This document shows, one piece after another, positions 24,449 to 33,679 of a DNA stretch of 64,000 bases. Under the pieces are notes generated by a model. It was given only the letters and a program-made list of their open reading frames with translations. It was not told the origin of the DNA and searched no databases. This stretch comes from Ignavibacteriales bacterium. Lineage in GTDB: Bacteria; Bacteroidota; Ignavibacteria; Ignavibacteriales; SURF-24. The translations under genes and the position numbers were made by a program. The DNA is taken from the NCBI GenBank assembly GCA_026390815.1, contig JAPLFH010000006.1, forward strand, positions 62,001 through 126,000, read 5' to 3'. Each line of letters begins with the position of its first letter. Positions within the stretch are counted from its first letter, which is position 1.

Positions 24449-25261
24449 ATGACTTTAGGAAATACCGTTACCCGAATTCTCGTTGCACTTGTTACAATGC
24501 CTCTTATCCTTTTAGTATGCTACCTTGGAGGTTGGTTCTTTGTATCTTTCATTTTATTGATTGGACTACTCTCATTATATGAATTTTATCAACTTGCCGC
24601 TAAGAAATTTGCTTTTTCAAATTATATTATTGGTTCTCTTGCATCTGCGGTTTTGATTATTAATTCTTTTTCCAATTTACTGGATTACCAACACCTGATT
24701 ATAATTATTGTTGTACTTTTAGTTTTAATTGAATTGTTCAGAAATAAAGAATCGGCAATTTTAAATCTTGGTGTTTCACTGCTTGGAATATTTTACATCG
24801 GCTTGTTTTTCAGTTCGGTTGTAATGTTAAGAGAATTCTTTAAGGAAGAATATTACTTTGGTGGATACTTAATTATTTCAATTTTTATAACTATCTGGAT
24901 TTGTGATTCAGCCGCATTTTTCTTTGGTTCGGCATTTGGAAAACATAAACTATTCTTGCGGGTTAGCCCAAAGAAAAGTTGGGAAGGTGCAATTGCGGGC
25001 TTTATTTTTGCCATCATTACAATGGTTGGATTTAAGTATTTATTCCTTAATTTATTTTCAATAATAGATGCGGTAGTCGTTGGAACCATAATCGGTTCCA
25101 TTGGTCAAATAGGTGATTTGGTTGAATCACTTATAAAAAGGGATTCTGGTGTAAAAGATTCCTCTAATATAATTCCCGGACATGGTGGCGTCTTTGATAG
25201 GTTCGATTCTCTGTTACTAAGTTCACCAGTAATTTATTTATATATCTCATTTTTAAAGTAA
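24449..25261 (+). CDS. cdsA: Phosphatidate cytidylyltransferase CdsA
   Basis: The 270-residue polytopic protein has the CDP-diglyceride synthase signature near its end: SPKKSWEGAIAGF, then GDLVESLIKRDSGVKDSS and PGHGGVFDRFDSLLLS. The aspartates in DLVESLIKRD and FDRFDS bind the catalytic metals. It makes CDP-diacylglycerol from phosphatidate and CTP at the inner membrane, the entry to all phospholipids. Size and helix count are normal. rimO follows 29 bases on. Confidence 0.92.
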   Translation: MTLGNTVTRILVALVTMPLILLVCYLGGWFFVSFILLIGLLSLYEFYQLAAKKFAFSNYIIGSLASAVLIINSFSNLLDYQHLIIIIVVLLVLIELFRNKESAILNLGVSLLGIFYIGLFFSSVVMLREFFKEEYYFGGYLIISIFITIWICDSAAFFFGSAFGKHKLFLRVSPKKSWEGAIAGFIFAIITMVGFKYLFLNLFSIIDAVVVGTIIGSIGQIGDLVESLIKRDSGVKDSSNIIPGHGGVFDRFDSLLLSSPVIYLYISFLK

Positions 25262-25290
25262 ACTAATGGCTTTGGCGGAAAGATAATTTA

Positions 25291-26592
25291 ATGATTCGTA
25301 AACACAAGATCGGTGTGGTGACTTTAGGATGTTCTAAAAATACAGTTGATTCGGAAAGACTTATGAATCAACTAAAGGTAAATAATTTCAATCTGGTGGA
25401 AGATCCGAATAATGCGGATACTGTAATTATAAATACTTGTGGATTTATAGAATCTGCAAAAGAAGAATCAATAAACACAATCCTTGAAGCGATAGAATTA
25501 AAAAAAGCTGGTAAGATTAAAAAGGTAATTGTTGCTGGTTGTTTATCCCAAAGATACAAAGATGATTTACTTAACGATATTTCAGAGGTCGATGGTTATT
25601 TCGGTACAGAAAATTATGCGCAAATTCTAAAATATCTTGGCGGTGAATTAAAATATGAACTGCTTGGTGAAAGACTTATTACAACTCCAAGCCATTATGC
25701 ATACCTGAAAATTTCTGAAGGATGCAGTAATCCTTGTTCATTCTGCGCTATTCCTTTAATGCGGGGAAAACATAATTCCAGACCTATGAAAAGCTTATTA
25801 GAAGAAGCAACTTTCCTTGCTAAAAATAATGTGAAAGAATTAATTATTATTGGGCAAGATACTACTGATTATGGGGTAGATTTATATGAGAAAAGAAATC
25901 TTGCTGAACTTTTAACAAAGCTAAGTGAAATTAATGGAATCGAATGGATAAGATTGCTTTATGCTTATCCATCTCATTTTCCAAAAGATGTTATAAATGT
26001 GATTGCTGAAAATCCGAAAATTATTAAGTACATAGATATTCCGCTTCAACATATTTCGGATGAAGTGTTAAAATCAATGCGTCGCGGAATTACATCCAGA
26101 AGAACAAGAGAATTACTTTTCAATCTGAAAGAAAGAATCCCCGGTTTAACATTAAGAACAACATTTATTGTTGGGTACCCAAACGAAAGTGAAAAATGTT
26201 TTAATGAGCTGTGCGAGTTTGTGAAAGAAGTTGAGTTTGATAAACTTGGGGTTTTCACATATTCAATCGAAGAAAATACTCCCAGTTACATTCTTGGAGA
26301 TCCTATTCCGGAGGCAAAAAAAGAAGAAAGAAAAGCTATTTTGATGGAAATCCAAAAAGAAATTTCACTTAAGAAAAATAAAAATTTTGTTGGAAAAACT
26401 TTACGAGTAATCGTTGATGATTTTGAAGGAAAAGCTAAAGGTGGATTTTATGTTGCTCGCTCTTACCGCGATGCACCGGAAGTTGATGGTGAAATTCTAA
26501 TTCCTTCTATTTATAATTTGGAAGTTGGAAATTTTTACAATGTAGCGATTTATGATTTTAATGAATATGATTTATTTGGTAAACTGAGGTAG
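25291..26592 (+). CDS. rimO: Ribosomal protein S12 methylthiotransferase RimO
   Basis: The 433-residue radical SAM methylthiotransferase has C14 (TLGCSKNTVDSE), C50 (NTCGFIESAKEES) and C84 (AGCLSQRY) for the auxiliary cluster. C145-x3-C149-x2-C152 (SEGCSNPCSFC) serves the SAM cluster. TLGCSKN and NTCGFI are specific to RimO, against MiaB's YGCQMN and NTCSVR. A TRAM domain ends the protein. It modifies Asp88 of ribosomal protein S12. With miaB the window holds both classic methylthiotransferases. Confidence 0.93.
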   Translation: MIRKHKIGVVTLGCSKNTVDSERLMNQLKVNNFNLVEDPNNADTVIINTCGFIESAKEESINTILEAIELKKAGKIKKVIVAGCLSQRYKDDLLNDISEVDGYFGTENYAQILKYLGGELKYELLGERLITTPSHYAYLKISEGCSNPCSFCAIPLMRGKHNSRPMKSLLEEATFLAKNNVKELIIIGQDTTDYGVDLYEKRNLAELLTKLSEINGIEWIRLLYAYPSHFPKDVINVIAENPKIIKYIDIPLQHISDEVLKSMRRGITSRRTRELLFNLKERIPGLTLRTTFIVGYPNESEKCFNELCEFVKEVEFDKLGVFTYSIEENTPSYILGDPIPEAKKEERKAILMEIQKEISLKKNKNFVGKTLRVIVDDFEGKAKGGFYVARSYRDAPEVDGEILIPSIYNLEVGNFYNVAIYDFNEYDLFGKLR

Positions 26593-26800
26593 ATTTTAAT
26601 TTATTTTATTTAATTAAGTTGAACGGAAAAATAGTTTAAAAGCGATGAAAGAAACTTTGGTAAAATTAGAAAGATGAAAATGGAAACCTATTTCTCCAAA
26701 ACATCGTTTTAAAAGTAAAAGAAGTTCTAATACGAAATTTTTTTGTGCTCAGATTCATGAAAATGATTAGTTAAAAATTGTTCATAACCAGGAAATTAAA

Positions 26801-28069
26801 ATGAAATCATTATTAATTTTGCTTTTGGTTCTAAGTCTTCCAGTAATTGCGCAAGTAGAAAATTCTAAAAAAGGTGTGGGGCTGCTGCCAATTTTTTATT
26901 ATGATGCATTGAACTTCCGCAGCGCTCAAACCGGAAAAACCAGAATGGATGTTTACGTGGAAGTACCCTACAAAGTAATTCAATTTGTTAAATCAATAGA
27001 TGGTTTTAAAGCTGGTTATTCGGTTACAATTTCCATCCTGGATGAAGCTAATGAAAAACTAATTACTGAAAAAACCTGGAATGAATCGGTTAGCTCTAAA
27101 AATTTTTCAACTACAGAATCCCAGAATAATTATTTCATAAGTACAAAATCATTTGATCTATCACCAAACAATTATACTATCCGCACCGAAGTTGAGGACC
27201 AGGATTCTAAAAAAAATTATGTAAGGACAGATAAATTTACTTTAAGAGATTTGGCTGGAACAATTGCCATAAGCGATTTAATTCTAATCTTAAACAAAGT
27301 TGAAGTTAATGGTAAAAAACAAATAGTGCCTAACATTGCCAGAAACGTTGCCGCTCAAAAAGAAGGATTGAGCTTATACTTTGAAATTTATTCCGATACT
27401 GTACGTAATCTTCAGGTTGAATATTTAATTTCTGATAAACAGGGTGAAAAAATTTTTTCTGCAAAAGTGACGCAGAATTTACATTCCGGCGTTAATAATA
27501 TTGACTACACATTAAAAAATCCAGAGTTAAGTATGGGTGAGTATAAACTTAATGTGAATATATTTGATAGCAATGATAAGTTAATTACAACCGCAGTAAA
27601 ATCTTTCTTTTCAAAATGGATTGGAATTCCAGGTTCAGTTAGAGACCTAGATAAAGCTGTTGACCAGATGATGTATATTTCCAGAGAATCGGAACTGGAT
27701 TTTATTAAAGATGCTCCAAATAAGGATGAAAAACTGAAACGATATTTAGATTATTGGCGTGCAAAAGATCCAACACCGCAGACCGATGAAAATGAAATTT
27801 TTGAAGAGTACTACAGAAGGATAGAATATTCCACTGAGCATTTTAAGCATTACATTGAAGGATGGAAAACTGATATGGGAATGATTTATACTACTCTTGG
27901 TCCACCAAATAATGTGGAACGACATCCGTTTGAGTATGATTCCAAACCTTATGAAGTATGGGACTATTACGATATTAGCCGACAGTTTATTTTTGTTGAT
28001 GAAACTGGTTTTGGAGATTATAGATTAATAACTCCGGTTTATGGCAGTTGGTGGAAATATAGACCATAA
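26801..28069 (+). CDS. GWxTD domain-containing protein, secreted
   Basis: This 422-residue protein has a signal peptide (MKSLLILLLVLSLPVIAQ), two Ig-like stretches, and the C-terminal GWxTD domain. That domain has EYYRRIEYSTEHF, then GWKTDMGMIYTTLGPPNNVERHPF and a closing YEVWDYY. The domain (TIGR04514) is found in Bacteroidota/Chlorobi relatives, Acidobacteriota and others; its function is unknown. Export to the periplasm or cell surface is expected. CAGGAAATTAAA precedes the ATG. Confidence 0.85.
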   Translation: MKSLLILLLVLSLPVIAQVENSKKGVGLLPIFYYDALNFRSAQTGKTRMDVYVEVPYKVIQFVKSIDGFKAGYSVTISILDEANEKLITEKTWNESVSSKNFSTTESQNNYFISTKSFDLSPNNYTIRTEVEDQDSKKNYVRTDKFTLRDLAGTIAISDLILILNKVEVNGKKQIVPNIARNVAAQKEGLSLYFEIYSDTVRNLQVEYLISDKQGEKIFSAKVTQNLHSGVNNIDYTLKNPELSMGEYKLNVNIFDSNDKLITTAVKSFFSKWIGIPGSVRDLDKAVDQMMYISRESELDFIKDAPNKDEKLKRYLDYWRAKDPTPQTDENEIFEEYYRRIEYSTEHFKHYIEGWKTDMGMIYTTLGPPNNVERHPFEYDSKPYEVWDYYDISRQFIFVDETGFGDYRLITPVYGSWWKYRP

Positions 28070-28088
28070 GTTTACTACGTTATTTTCA

Positions 28089-28151
28089 GGATTCTGAATA
28101 TTAAATTTCGGTCTGCAATCCGAGATTCTTAATCAACAATCAAATAATGCT
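28089..28151. repeat. Heptad-periodic repeat DNA
   Basis: Read in sevens from 28089, the units are GGATTCT, GAATATT, AAATTTC, GGTCTGC, AATCCGA, GATTCTT, AATCAAC, AATCAAA and TAATGCT. Most follow a GATT/AATC-centred pattern. The array lies in the spacer before the PfkB kinase gene. A similar and clearer array lies at 54721-54797. It is noncoding and resembles degenerate heptanucleotide repeats. Confidence 0.5.
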
Positions 28152-28175
28152 TTTAGTAATATTGTAACAAAATAA

Positions 28176-29129
28176 ATGATTCTTACAATAACTCTCAACC
28201 CGCTATTGGAGCGCCGACTCGTTTTTCCTGCAATTCAGTTGGGGGCTTCACAGAAAGCTGAAAAAGAATTTTACACTGCCGGAGGCAAAGGAATTAATGT
28301 TAGCAGGGAGTTAGACCTTCTAAGCATAAAAAATCTTGCATTTACTTTTCTTGGCGGCAACAATGGTAGAATAATGAAAAATCTTTTGGCACAAGAGCAT
28401 ATCAACTTTACCTCAATTCAAACTAAAAATGAAACCCGTGAAGCAACTTTGGTTATTGAAGAAAATGAAATCCGCATTACAACTTTCTTTGGTCCGAATG
28501 CACAAATTACAAATGAAGAAGTCGATGAATTCAAAATTAAATTAAAAAAGATGATTGAGAATTGTGAGATTGTTGTCTTTTCCGGAAGCTCACCTTGTGA
28601 AAAAACAGATAGTATTTTTCCTTTCGGTATTGAAGCAGCAAACGAGTTCGACAAAATTTCAATATGCGATACATACGGAAAGCATTTGCAAAATTGTATT
28701 GAGAAAAGCCCGACAATCATTCACAACAATTTACAGGAAATTAAAAGCTCACTTAATATCAGATTATCTGAAGAAAAAGAAATCCTGGAGTATCTCCAGA
28801 ATCTTTACAATAAGAATATAAAACAAGTTTACTTAACGAATGGAAGCAGCCCGGTTTATGCCAGCAATTTCGATTTTAATTTCAAAGCAGAAACTCCAAT
28901 CATAAATGAAGTTGATTCAACAGGCAGTGGCGATGCATTTGTAGCAGGAATTATTTACGGAACTCATCAATCGCTTACTTTTGAAGAAACTTTGAAAACC
29001 GCAATTTCATTGGGAACTATAAATGCAGCAAGATGGGATGTATGTAACATCAAATTAGAGGATGTTGCTTTGTTAAAAGATGAAATAAAAATTGAAACTA
29101 TTGGGAAGAAAATGAGAATTGAGGATTAA
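28176..29129 (+). CDS. PfkB family sugar kinase (1-phosphofructokinase-like)
   Basis: The 317-residue protein starts MILTITLNPLLERRL, the N-terminus of the FruK/LacC/PfkB hexose-kinase branch. It has FYTAGGKGINVSREL (substrate loop) and ends with the catalytic motif EVDSTGSGDAFVAGII, whose aspartate is the general base. It transfers phosphate from ATP to a phosphorylated hexose, probably fructose-1-phosphate or -6-phosphate. The exact substrate is not clear. No sugar-transport genes are adjacent. It lies between the GWxTD gene and the Omp85 gene with spacers on both sides. Confidence 0.82.
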   Translation: MILTITLNPLLERRLVFPAIQLGASQKAEKEFYTAGGKGINVSRELDLLSIKNLAFTFLGGNNGRIMKNLLAQEHINFTSIQTKNETREATLVIEENEIRITTFFGPNAQITNEEVDEFKIKLKKMIENCEIVVFSGSSPCEKTDSIFPFGIEAANEFDKISICDTYGKHLQNCIEKSPTIIHNNLQEIKSSLNIRLSEEKEILEYLQNLYNKNIKQVYLTNGSSPVYASNFDFNFKAETPIINEVDSTGSGDAFVAGIIYGTHQSLTFEETLKTAISLGTINAARWDVCNIKLEDVALLKDEIKIETIGKKMRIED

Positions 29130-29226
29130 GTAACTATTGATAGTAAAAATTTTACCAGCTTTTTCTGTTTCCTTTCAATTCAAAATCCATTATGTTTTAT
29201 CCTACTTTTCAAAAAGAATTATTTAA

Positions 29227-30984
29227 ATGCCAACTTATCTTAAAATCATATTCATCATTATTTTTGCACTGAATTTATCAGCACAAATAATTGATAAAAT
29301 TGATGTGGTTGGCAATAAGAATTTTACGCGCAGCGATTACATTAGTTGGGCGAAAATTAGTTCTGGCAATAAAGTGTTTCCTTCTGTTGTTGATTCAATT
29401 AAAAAAAGAATTACTGAGAATTTAATTCTAAACGGTTATTATAATTCAGATCTCGCAGAATCAAAACTTATTATTCAACCAGATTCACAGAAAGCAAATC
29501 TCTTTATCAAAATAGAAGAAGGTGAGCCAACATTTCTAAAGAATATTTTTCTTTCTGGTATTGCTGCTGATTCAAATATTTTCTTGCAAGATTTTGATTT
29601 TTTGAAAGATAAAATTTTTATCAAATCAGAGTTAGAGAACAGCATTTCCAATATTCTAAATTATTACGAAGAGAATGGTTTTCCGTTTTCCAAAGTTAAA
29701 ATTACATCAGCAAACTTTTTTATCGATTCACTTGAAAACAAGCATTATGCTGATGTTTACCTAAAGATTGATACTGGCAAAGTTAGCAGGATTGACAAAG
29801 TTGAAATAAAGGGAAATACAAAAACAAAGGACTATGTTATTATTCGGGATACCAGAATTTCCAAAGGCACACTTTACTCGCAAAAACAAATTGAAGAAAT
29901 TCCGAATAAACTGAATCGACTTCGTTTCTTTGATCCAGTTGAAACACCATCATTCTTTTTTAATTCCAAAAATGAAGGAGTGCTCCTTATTCAATTAAAG
30001 GAAAAGGAAACAAATAATTTTGATGGACTTATCGGTTACGTTCCGGGAAATCAGAAAGAACAAAAAGGATACATAACCGGACTTGTAAATGTTAGTCTGC
30101 GTAACTTATTTGGAACTGGTAGGGCAGCAGCTTTTAAGTGGCAGAGAATCGATAGATATTCACAAGAGCTGGAGGTGAAATTTCTTGAGCCCTGGGTGTT
30201 AGGTTTTCCTTTTAATCTCAATGCTGGCTTCCTTCAACAAAAGCAGGATACTTCATACGTCCAGAGAAAATTTGAAGGAGCAGTAGAATTTCTTGCATCG
30301 GAAGATTTATCTGCTTCCGTTACTATTGCAGCAGAATCTGTAATTCCAACTGAATCCGACTACTCTGTTTTTACAGTTTACAATTCATCTTCATTAACTA
30401 CTGGATTGAGTGTTAAGATCGACTCCCGCGATGATTATTATTCACCAACAAAAGGAATATACTTTCTTAATAGCTATTCCTTTAGCCAAAAAAAAATAAA
30501 CGGACCGGAGAAATATTTTACTTCAACTTTAATACGCAACATAAATCTTCAACGCTTTGCTATTGATTTTCAATTATACCAGGAGATTATTAAAAGACAG
30601 GTTGTTGCAATTGGAATCCATGGTAGAGAAATGCAAGGGACTTTTTTTGAAGTCAGCGATTTATTTAAACTTGGTGGTACAAATACATTACGCGGTTATA
30701 GAGAAAATCAATTTCTTGGGAATCGTTTACTTTGGTCGAATCTTGAGAATCGTTTTCTTCTTTCCAAAAGAACATATGCCTTTTTATTTTTCGATTCTGG
30801 GTATTATCTTCGTAATGCCGATTCTAAAACAACTGTTCCGAAAATTTCATCTATAAAATTGGGATATGGTTTGGGATTAAATATAGAAACCGGATTAGGA
30901 GTTCTTTCAGTTAGTTATGCTCTTGCAAATGGAGATTCATTCGGACAAGGGAAAATACATTTTGGTTTGATAAATGAATTCTAA
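29227..30984 (+). CDS. Omp85-family outer membrane protein (TamA/BamA-like)
   Basis: This 585-residue protein has a signal peptide and two to three POTRA domains (IIDKIDVVGNKNFTRSDYI; ISRIDKVEIKGNTKTKDYVIIRDT). The C-terminal barrel carries the Omp85 strand pattern (LGGTNTLRGYRENQFLGN, corresponding to the VRGY motif of lid loop 6) and ends in an aromatic-rich strand. It is shorter than the true BamA at 45256. TamA has three POTRAs and about 577 residues, so this is the better match. The TamB gene lies far away at 57490. It probably inserts or transports outer-membrane components. Confidence 0.8.
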   Translation: MPTYLKIIFIIIFALNLSAQIIDKIDVVGNKNFTRSDYISWAKISSGNKVFPSVVDSIKKRITENLILNGYYNSDLAESKLIIQPDSQKANLFIKIEEGEPTFLKNIFLSGIAADSNIFLQDFDFLKDKIFIKSELENSISNILNYYEENGFPFSKVKITSANFFIDSLENKHYADVYLKIDTGKVSRIDKVEIKGNTKTKDYVIIRDTRISKGTLYSQKQIEEIPNKLNRLRFFDPVETPSFFFNSKNEGVLLIQLKEKETNNFDGLIGYVPGNQKEQKGYITGLVNVSLRNLFGTGRAAAFKWQRIDRYSQELEVKFLEPWVLGFPFNLNAGFLQQKQDTSYVQRKFEGAVEFLASEDLSASVTIAAESVIPTESDYSVFTVYNSSSLTTGLSVKIDSRDDYYSPTKGIYFLNSYSFSQKKINGPEKYFTSTLIRNINLQRFAIDFQLYQEIIKRQVVAIGIHGREMQGTFFEVSDLFKLGGTNTLRGYRENQFLGNRLLWSNLENRFLLSKRTYAFLFFDSGYYLRNADSKTTVPKISSIKLGYGLGLNIETGLGVLSVSYALANGDSFGQGKIHFGLINEF

Positions 30985-31828
30985 TTTAATATTTCAAAAA
31001 ATTGTAAGCGTTTTTAAAATAGTTCGTCCTTTAAACTTTTTAATTACTTTCCTTTCAATAATGGTTGCCGGGGTAATTTGCTCAGAAGATGTAATGCTTT
31101 TCCCCAACATTATTTTGGCTGCGCTGGCAGGGTCTCTAGTCGGGTCAGCAGGTAATGTTGTGAATGATCTTTTTGATATTGAAATTGATAGAATAAACAG
31201 ACCGGATAGAGTTTTGCCTAAGGGATTGATTTCAAAACAACAAGCCTGGATTTTGTTTTACATTTTGAATGTGTTGGCAATACTGTTTACAATTCTGATA
31301 AATTATTTTGCAATTATGATAGTGATCTGCTCAATCATTTTAGTGTTTCTGTATTCTTATCGTCTAAAAAAAATTCCTTTAGTCGGAAATATAACAGTCA
31401 GTTTTATGACAGGATTAGCTTTTATTTTTGGAAGTGTTTCTGTTGGTAATATCAATGGCAGTTTTATTCCTGCTGTATTTGCGTTCCTCATTAATCTTAT
31501 CCGCGAAATTATAAAAGATATGGAAGATATTGAAGGTGACAAGATAAATAATGTCCAAACTTTTCCAATCAAGTATGGATTCAATACCTCAAAAAATCTT
31601 GTTATTGTTTTTGCAATTTTCTTAATTCTGTTTACTTTAGTTCCGTTCATTTTAAAGTTATACAGGATTGAATATTTTATAATGGTTATGATAACAGTAA
31701 ATACAATTTTGGTTTACTTTATCAAAATGCTAATTAACAGTACAAGTAAGAAAAATTTAGGCAGACTTAGTTCGATCTTAAAATTAGATATGGCACTAGG
31801 GTTAATTGCAATTTATCTAGGCAAATAA
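30974..31828 (+). CDS. UbiA-family prenyltransferase
   Basis: The 284-residue protein has eight or so membrane helices and both UbiA aspartate motifs: NVVNDLFDIEIDRINRPDR (NDxxDxxxD) and REIIKDMEDIEGDK (DxxxD). These bind the Mg2+-diphosphate of the prenyl donor. Sequence style (NRPDRVLPKG, SAGNVVND) is that of the geranylgeranylglycerol-phosphate synthase or digeranylgeranyl-type branch; the acceptor is not predictable. Its start overlaps the Omp85 gene by 11 bases. It is followed by rnhB. Confidence 0.8.
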   Translation: MNSNLIFQKIVSVFKIVRPLNFLITFLSIMVAGVICSEDVMLFPNIILAALAGSLVGSAGNVVNDLFDIEIDRINRPDRVLPKGLISKQQAWILFYILNVLAILFTILINYFAIMIVICSIILVFLYSYRLKKIPLVGNITVSFMTGLAFIFGSVSVGNINGSFIPAVFAFLINLIREIIKDMEDIEGDKINNVQTFPIKYGFNTSKNLVIVFAIFLILFTLVPFILKLYRIEYFIMVMITVNTILVYFIKMLINSTSKKNLGRLSSILKLDMALGLIAIYLGK

Positions 31829-31834
31829 ATTAAA

Positions 31835-32455
31835 ATGATGAAAAATTTTGATAATTCATTTCTTAGTGATAAGATAAATTTAATTGCTGGTATAGACGAA
31901 GCTGGCAGGGGACCGCTTGCCGGGCCAGTGGTTGCTGCATCTGTCATTTTTAAGAATGACATTTTTATCCCACGTGTGAACGATTCGAAAAAATTATCTT
32001 CTAAAGTAAGAGAAGAACTTTTTTATGAAATTAAAAGCAAAGCTCTGGCTTGGTCATTTTGTATTATAAACCAGCAACAAATTGATAGGATTAATATTTT
32101 GCAGGCAACTCTTAAAGCGATGAAAAAATCTTTTGAAAAATTAAAAGTAAAACCAGATTTGATTTTAATAGATGGTAACAAATCCTTTTATTCAAAAATA
32201 CCAACGCTGGCAATTGTTGATGGTGATGAAAAATCATTCTGCATTGCTGCAGCTTCAATTATAGCTAAAGTAACACGAGACAAAATTATGACCGCACTCT
32301 CAAAAAAATATCCGCAATATTTTTGGGAACAAAATAAAGGTTATGGTACAAAAGCTCATATCGGGGCTTTGAAGAAGTTTGGACCTTGCATTCTCCATCG
32401 AAAAACTTTTTTAAAAAATATTATTGGTGTGCAAAATGAATTTGAGTTCAAGTAA
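31835..32455 (+). CDS. rnhB: Ribonuclease HII
   Basis: The 206-residue protein has the RNase HII core: IAGIDEAGRGPLAGPVVAAS (catalytic Asp, Glu), NDSKKLSSKVREELF, LILIDGNK (Asp) and a later catalytic Asp in VTRDKIM. GRG near the N-terminus is the RNase HII recognition motif for the RNA-DNA junction. It removes single ribonucleotides and RNA primers. The yraN gene overlaps its 3' end by 20 bases, a common pairing. Confidence 0.92.
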   Translation: MMKNFDNSFLSDKINLIAGIDEAGRGPLAGPVVAASVIFKNDIFIPRVNDSKKLSSKVREELFYEIKSKALAWSFCIINQQQIDRINILQATLKAMKKSFEKLKVKPDLILIDGNKSFYSKIPTLAIVDGDEKSFCIAAASIIAKVTRDKIMTALSKKYPQYFWEQNKGYGTKAHIGALKKFGPCILHRKTFLKNIIGVQNEFEFK

Positions 32456-32798
32456 AGTTGGAAATGAAGGAGAAGATTTAGCCTGTGATTTTCTTTTGAA
32501 GAAAGGCTTCAAAATTATAGAACGAAATTATCGTTATGGAAAGACAGGTGAAATTGATATTATTGCAAAAGATGGCGAAACGCTGGTTTTTGCTGAAGTA
32601 AAGTACAGAAAGAATCTGGAATTTGGCGAGCCCGAATATGGAATTACTAAGAATAAAATGAATCAGCTTAGAAAACTGGCAAACACATATCTATTTGATA
32701 AAAATATAAATGAAGTTACTTGCCGATTTGATGTTGTGGCTATTCTGGAATTAACCAAAGGAAAACCAGTTATCAATTATTACGCAGATGCTTTTTAG
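32436..32798 (+). CDS. yraN: YraN family protein (UPF0102)
   Basis: The 120-residue protein has the UPF0102 pattern: GNEGEDLACDFLLKKGFKIIERNYRY, GEIDIIAKDGETLVFAEVKYRKN (a PD-(D/E)xK-like D...ExK motif) and ITKNKMNQLRKLANTYL. The family is predicted to be nuclease-like, with unclear biology, and is very often beside rnhB. The ATG at 32436 is preferred; TTG and GTG upstream are in frame but have no better ribosome binding site. It overlaps rnhB. Confidence 0.88.
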   Translation: MNLSSSKVGNEGEDLACDFLLKKGFKIIERNYRYGKTGEIDIIAKDGETLVFAEVKYRKNLEFGEPEYGITKNKMNQLRKLANTYLFDKNINEVTCRFDVVAILELTKGKPVINYYADAF

Positions 32799-32878
32799 TA
32801 CTAATTCAATTATCAAAATTTTAACTTATTTTTTTATTTGCTATCTTTACATCAAAATCAAATTGTTTTTAAGTAATA

Positions 32879-33679
32879 ATGCCTGCAGAAAAAATCTCTA
32901 ATAAAAATACTTTGACAAAGAATAAATTAAATGAATTCTTTGATACAATTGGTGGATTAACGGCTTTCTCTATCCTGTTTTTTAAAAATCTTTTTATTCC
33001 TCCGTTTGATGTTGCAGAAATTAAAAAGCATATGGATGAACTTGGAGTTAAAACACTTCCGATAGTTAGTATAACTGGTTTTATAATTGGTCTCGTTCTT
33101 ACAATGCAAAGCCAGCCAGTTATGATTCGTTTTGGAGCTGAAGCTTTTTTACCTGGAATGGTAGCTCTATCTGTTGTTAGAGAATTGGGACCTGTTCTTA
33201 CCGCACTTATTTTTGCTGGCAGAGTCAGCTCTGGTATTGGTGCCGAACTTGGTTCTATGCGCGTAACTGAACAAATTGATGCTATGGAAGTTTCTGCTAT
33301 CAATCCATTTAAGTTTTTGGTTGTTACGCGTGTAATTGCTTGCACAATGATTCTTCCAATATTAACAGTTTATGTTATTTTCATTGCAGTTATTGGAGGC
33401 TATCTTGCACTCATAATTACTCAAAGTGTAAACTTCAATTATTATATTGATTCGGTTTTAAAAGCAATTCAGTTCGGAGATGTTATTCCCGGAATTGCCA
33501 AGACTTTTGTCTTTGGGTACATTGTTGGAATTGTTGGAGCTTACAAAGGCTTTACCGCCAGCAGTGGAACGGAAGGTGTTGGACGTGCTTCAACAACTTC
33601 TGTTGTAGTTTCATCTCTTTTAATTCTTTTATTCGATACTATTTTAGTAAAAATTTCTTTGTGGTTATGGCCGACTTAA
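32879..33679 (+). CDS. mlaE: MlaE-family lipid ABC transporter permease
   Basis: The 266-residue membrane protein has the MlaE core: VLTMQSQPVMIRFGAEAFLP, ELGPVLTALIFAGRVSSGIGAELGSMRVTEQIDAMEVSAINPF, and EGVGRASTTSVVVSSLLILL. Five to six helices are predicted. MlaE is the inner-membrane permease of the Mla lipid-trafficking system between inner and outer membranes. It is followed by the ATPase (overlapping) and an MCE protein, making the complete MlaE-F-D core. A second permease is encoded at 39541. Confidence 0.88.
   Translation: MPAEKISNKNTLTKNKLNEFFDTIGGLTAFSILFFKNLFIPPFDVAEIKKHMDELGVKTLPIVSITGFIIGLVLTMQSQPVMIRFGAEAFLPGMVALSVVRELGPVLTALIFAGRVSSGIGAELGSMRVTEQIDAMEVSAINPFKFLVVTRVIACTMILPILTVYVIFIAVIGGYLALIITQSVNFNYYIDSVLKAIQFGDVIPGIAKTFVFGYIVGIVGAYKGFTASSGTEGVGRASTTSVVVSSLLILLFDTILVKISLWLWPT

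Noticed and set aside
28089-28151. Heptad arrays as a CRISPR array
   Set aside because: Units are seven bases, degenerate and contiguous, with no conserved repeat and no unique spacers; no cas genes nearby.
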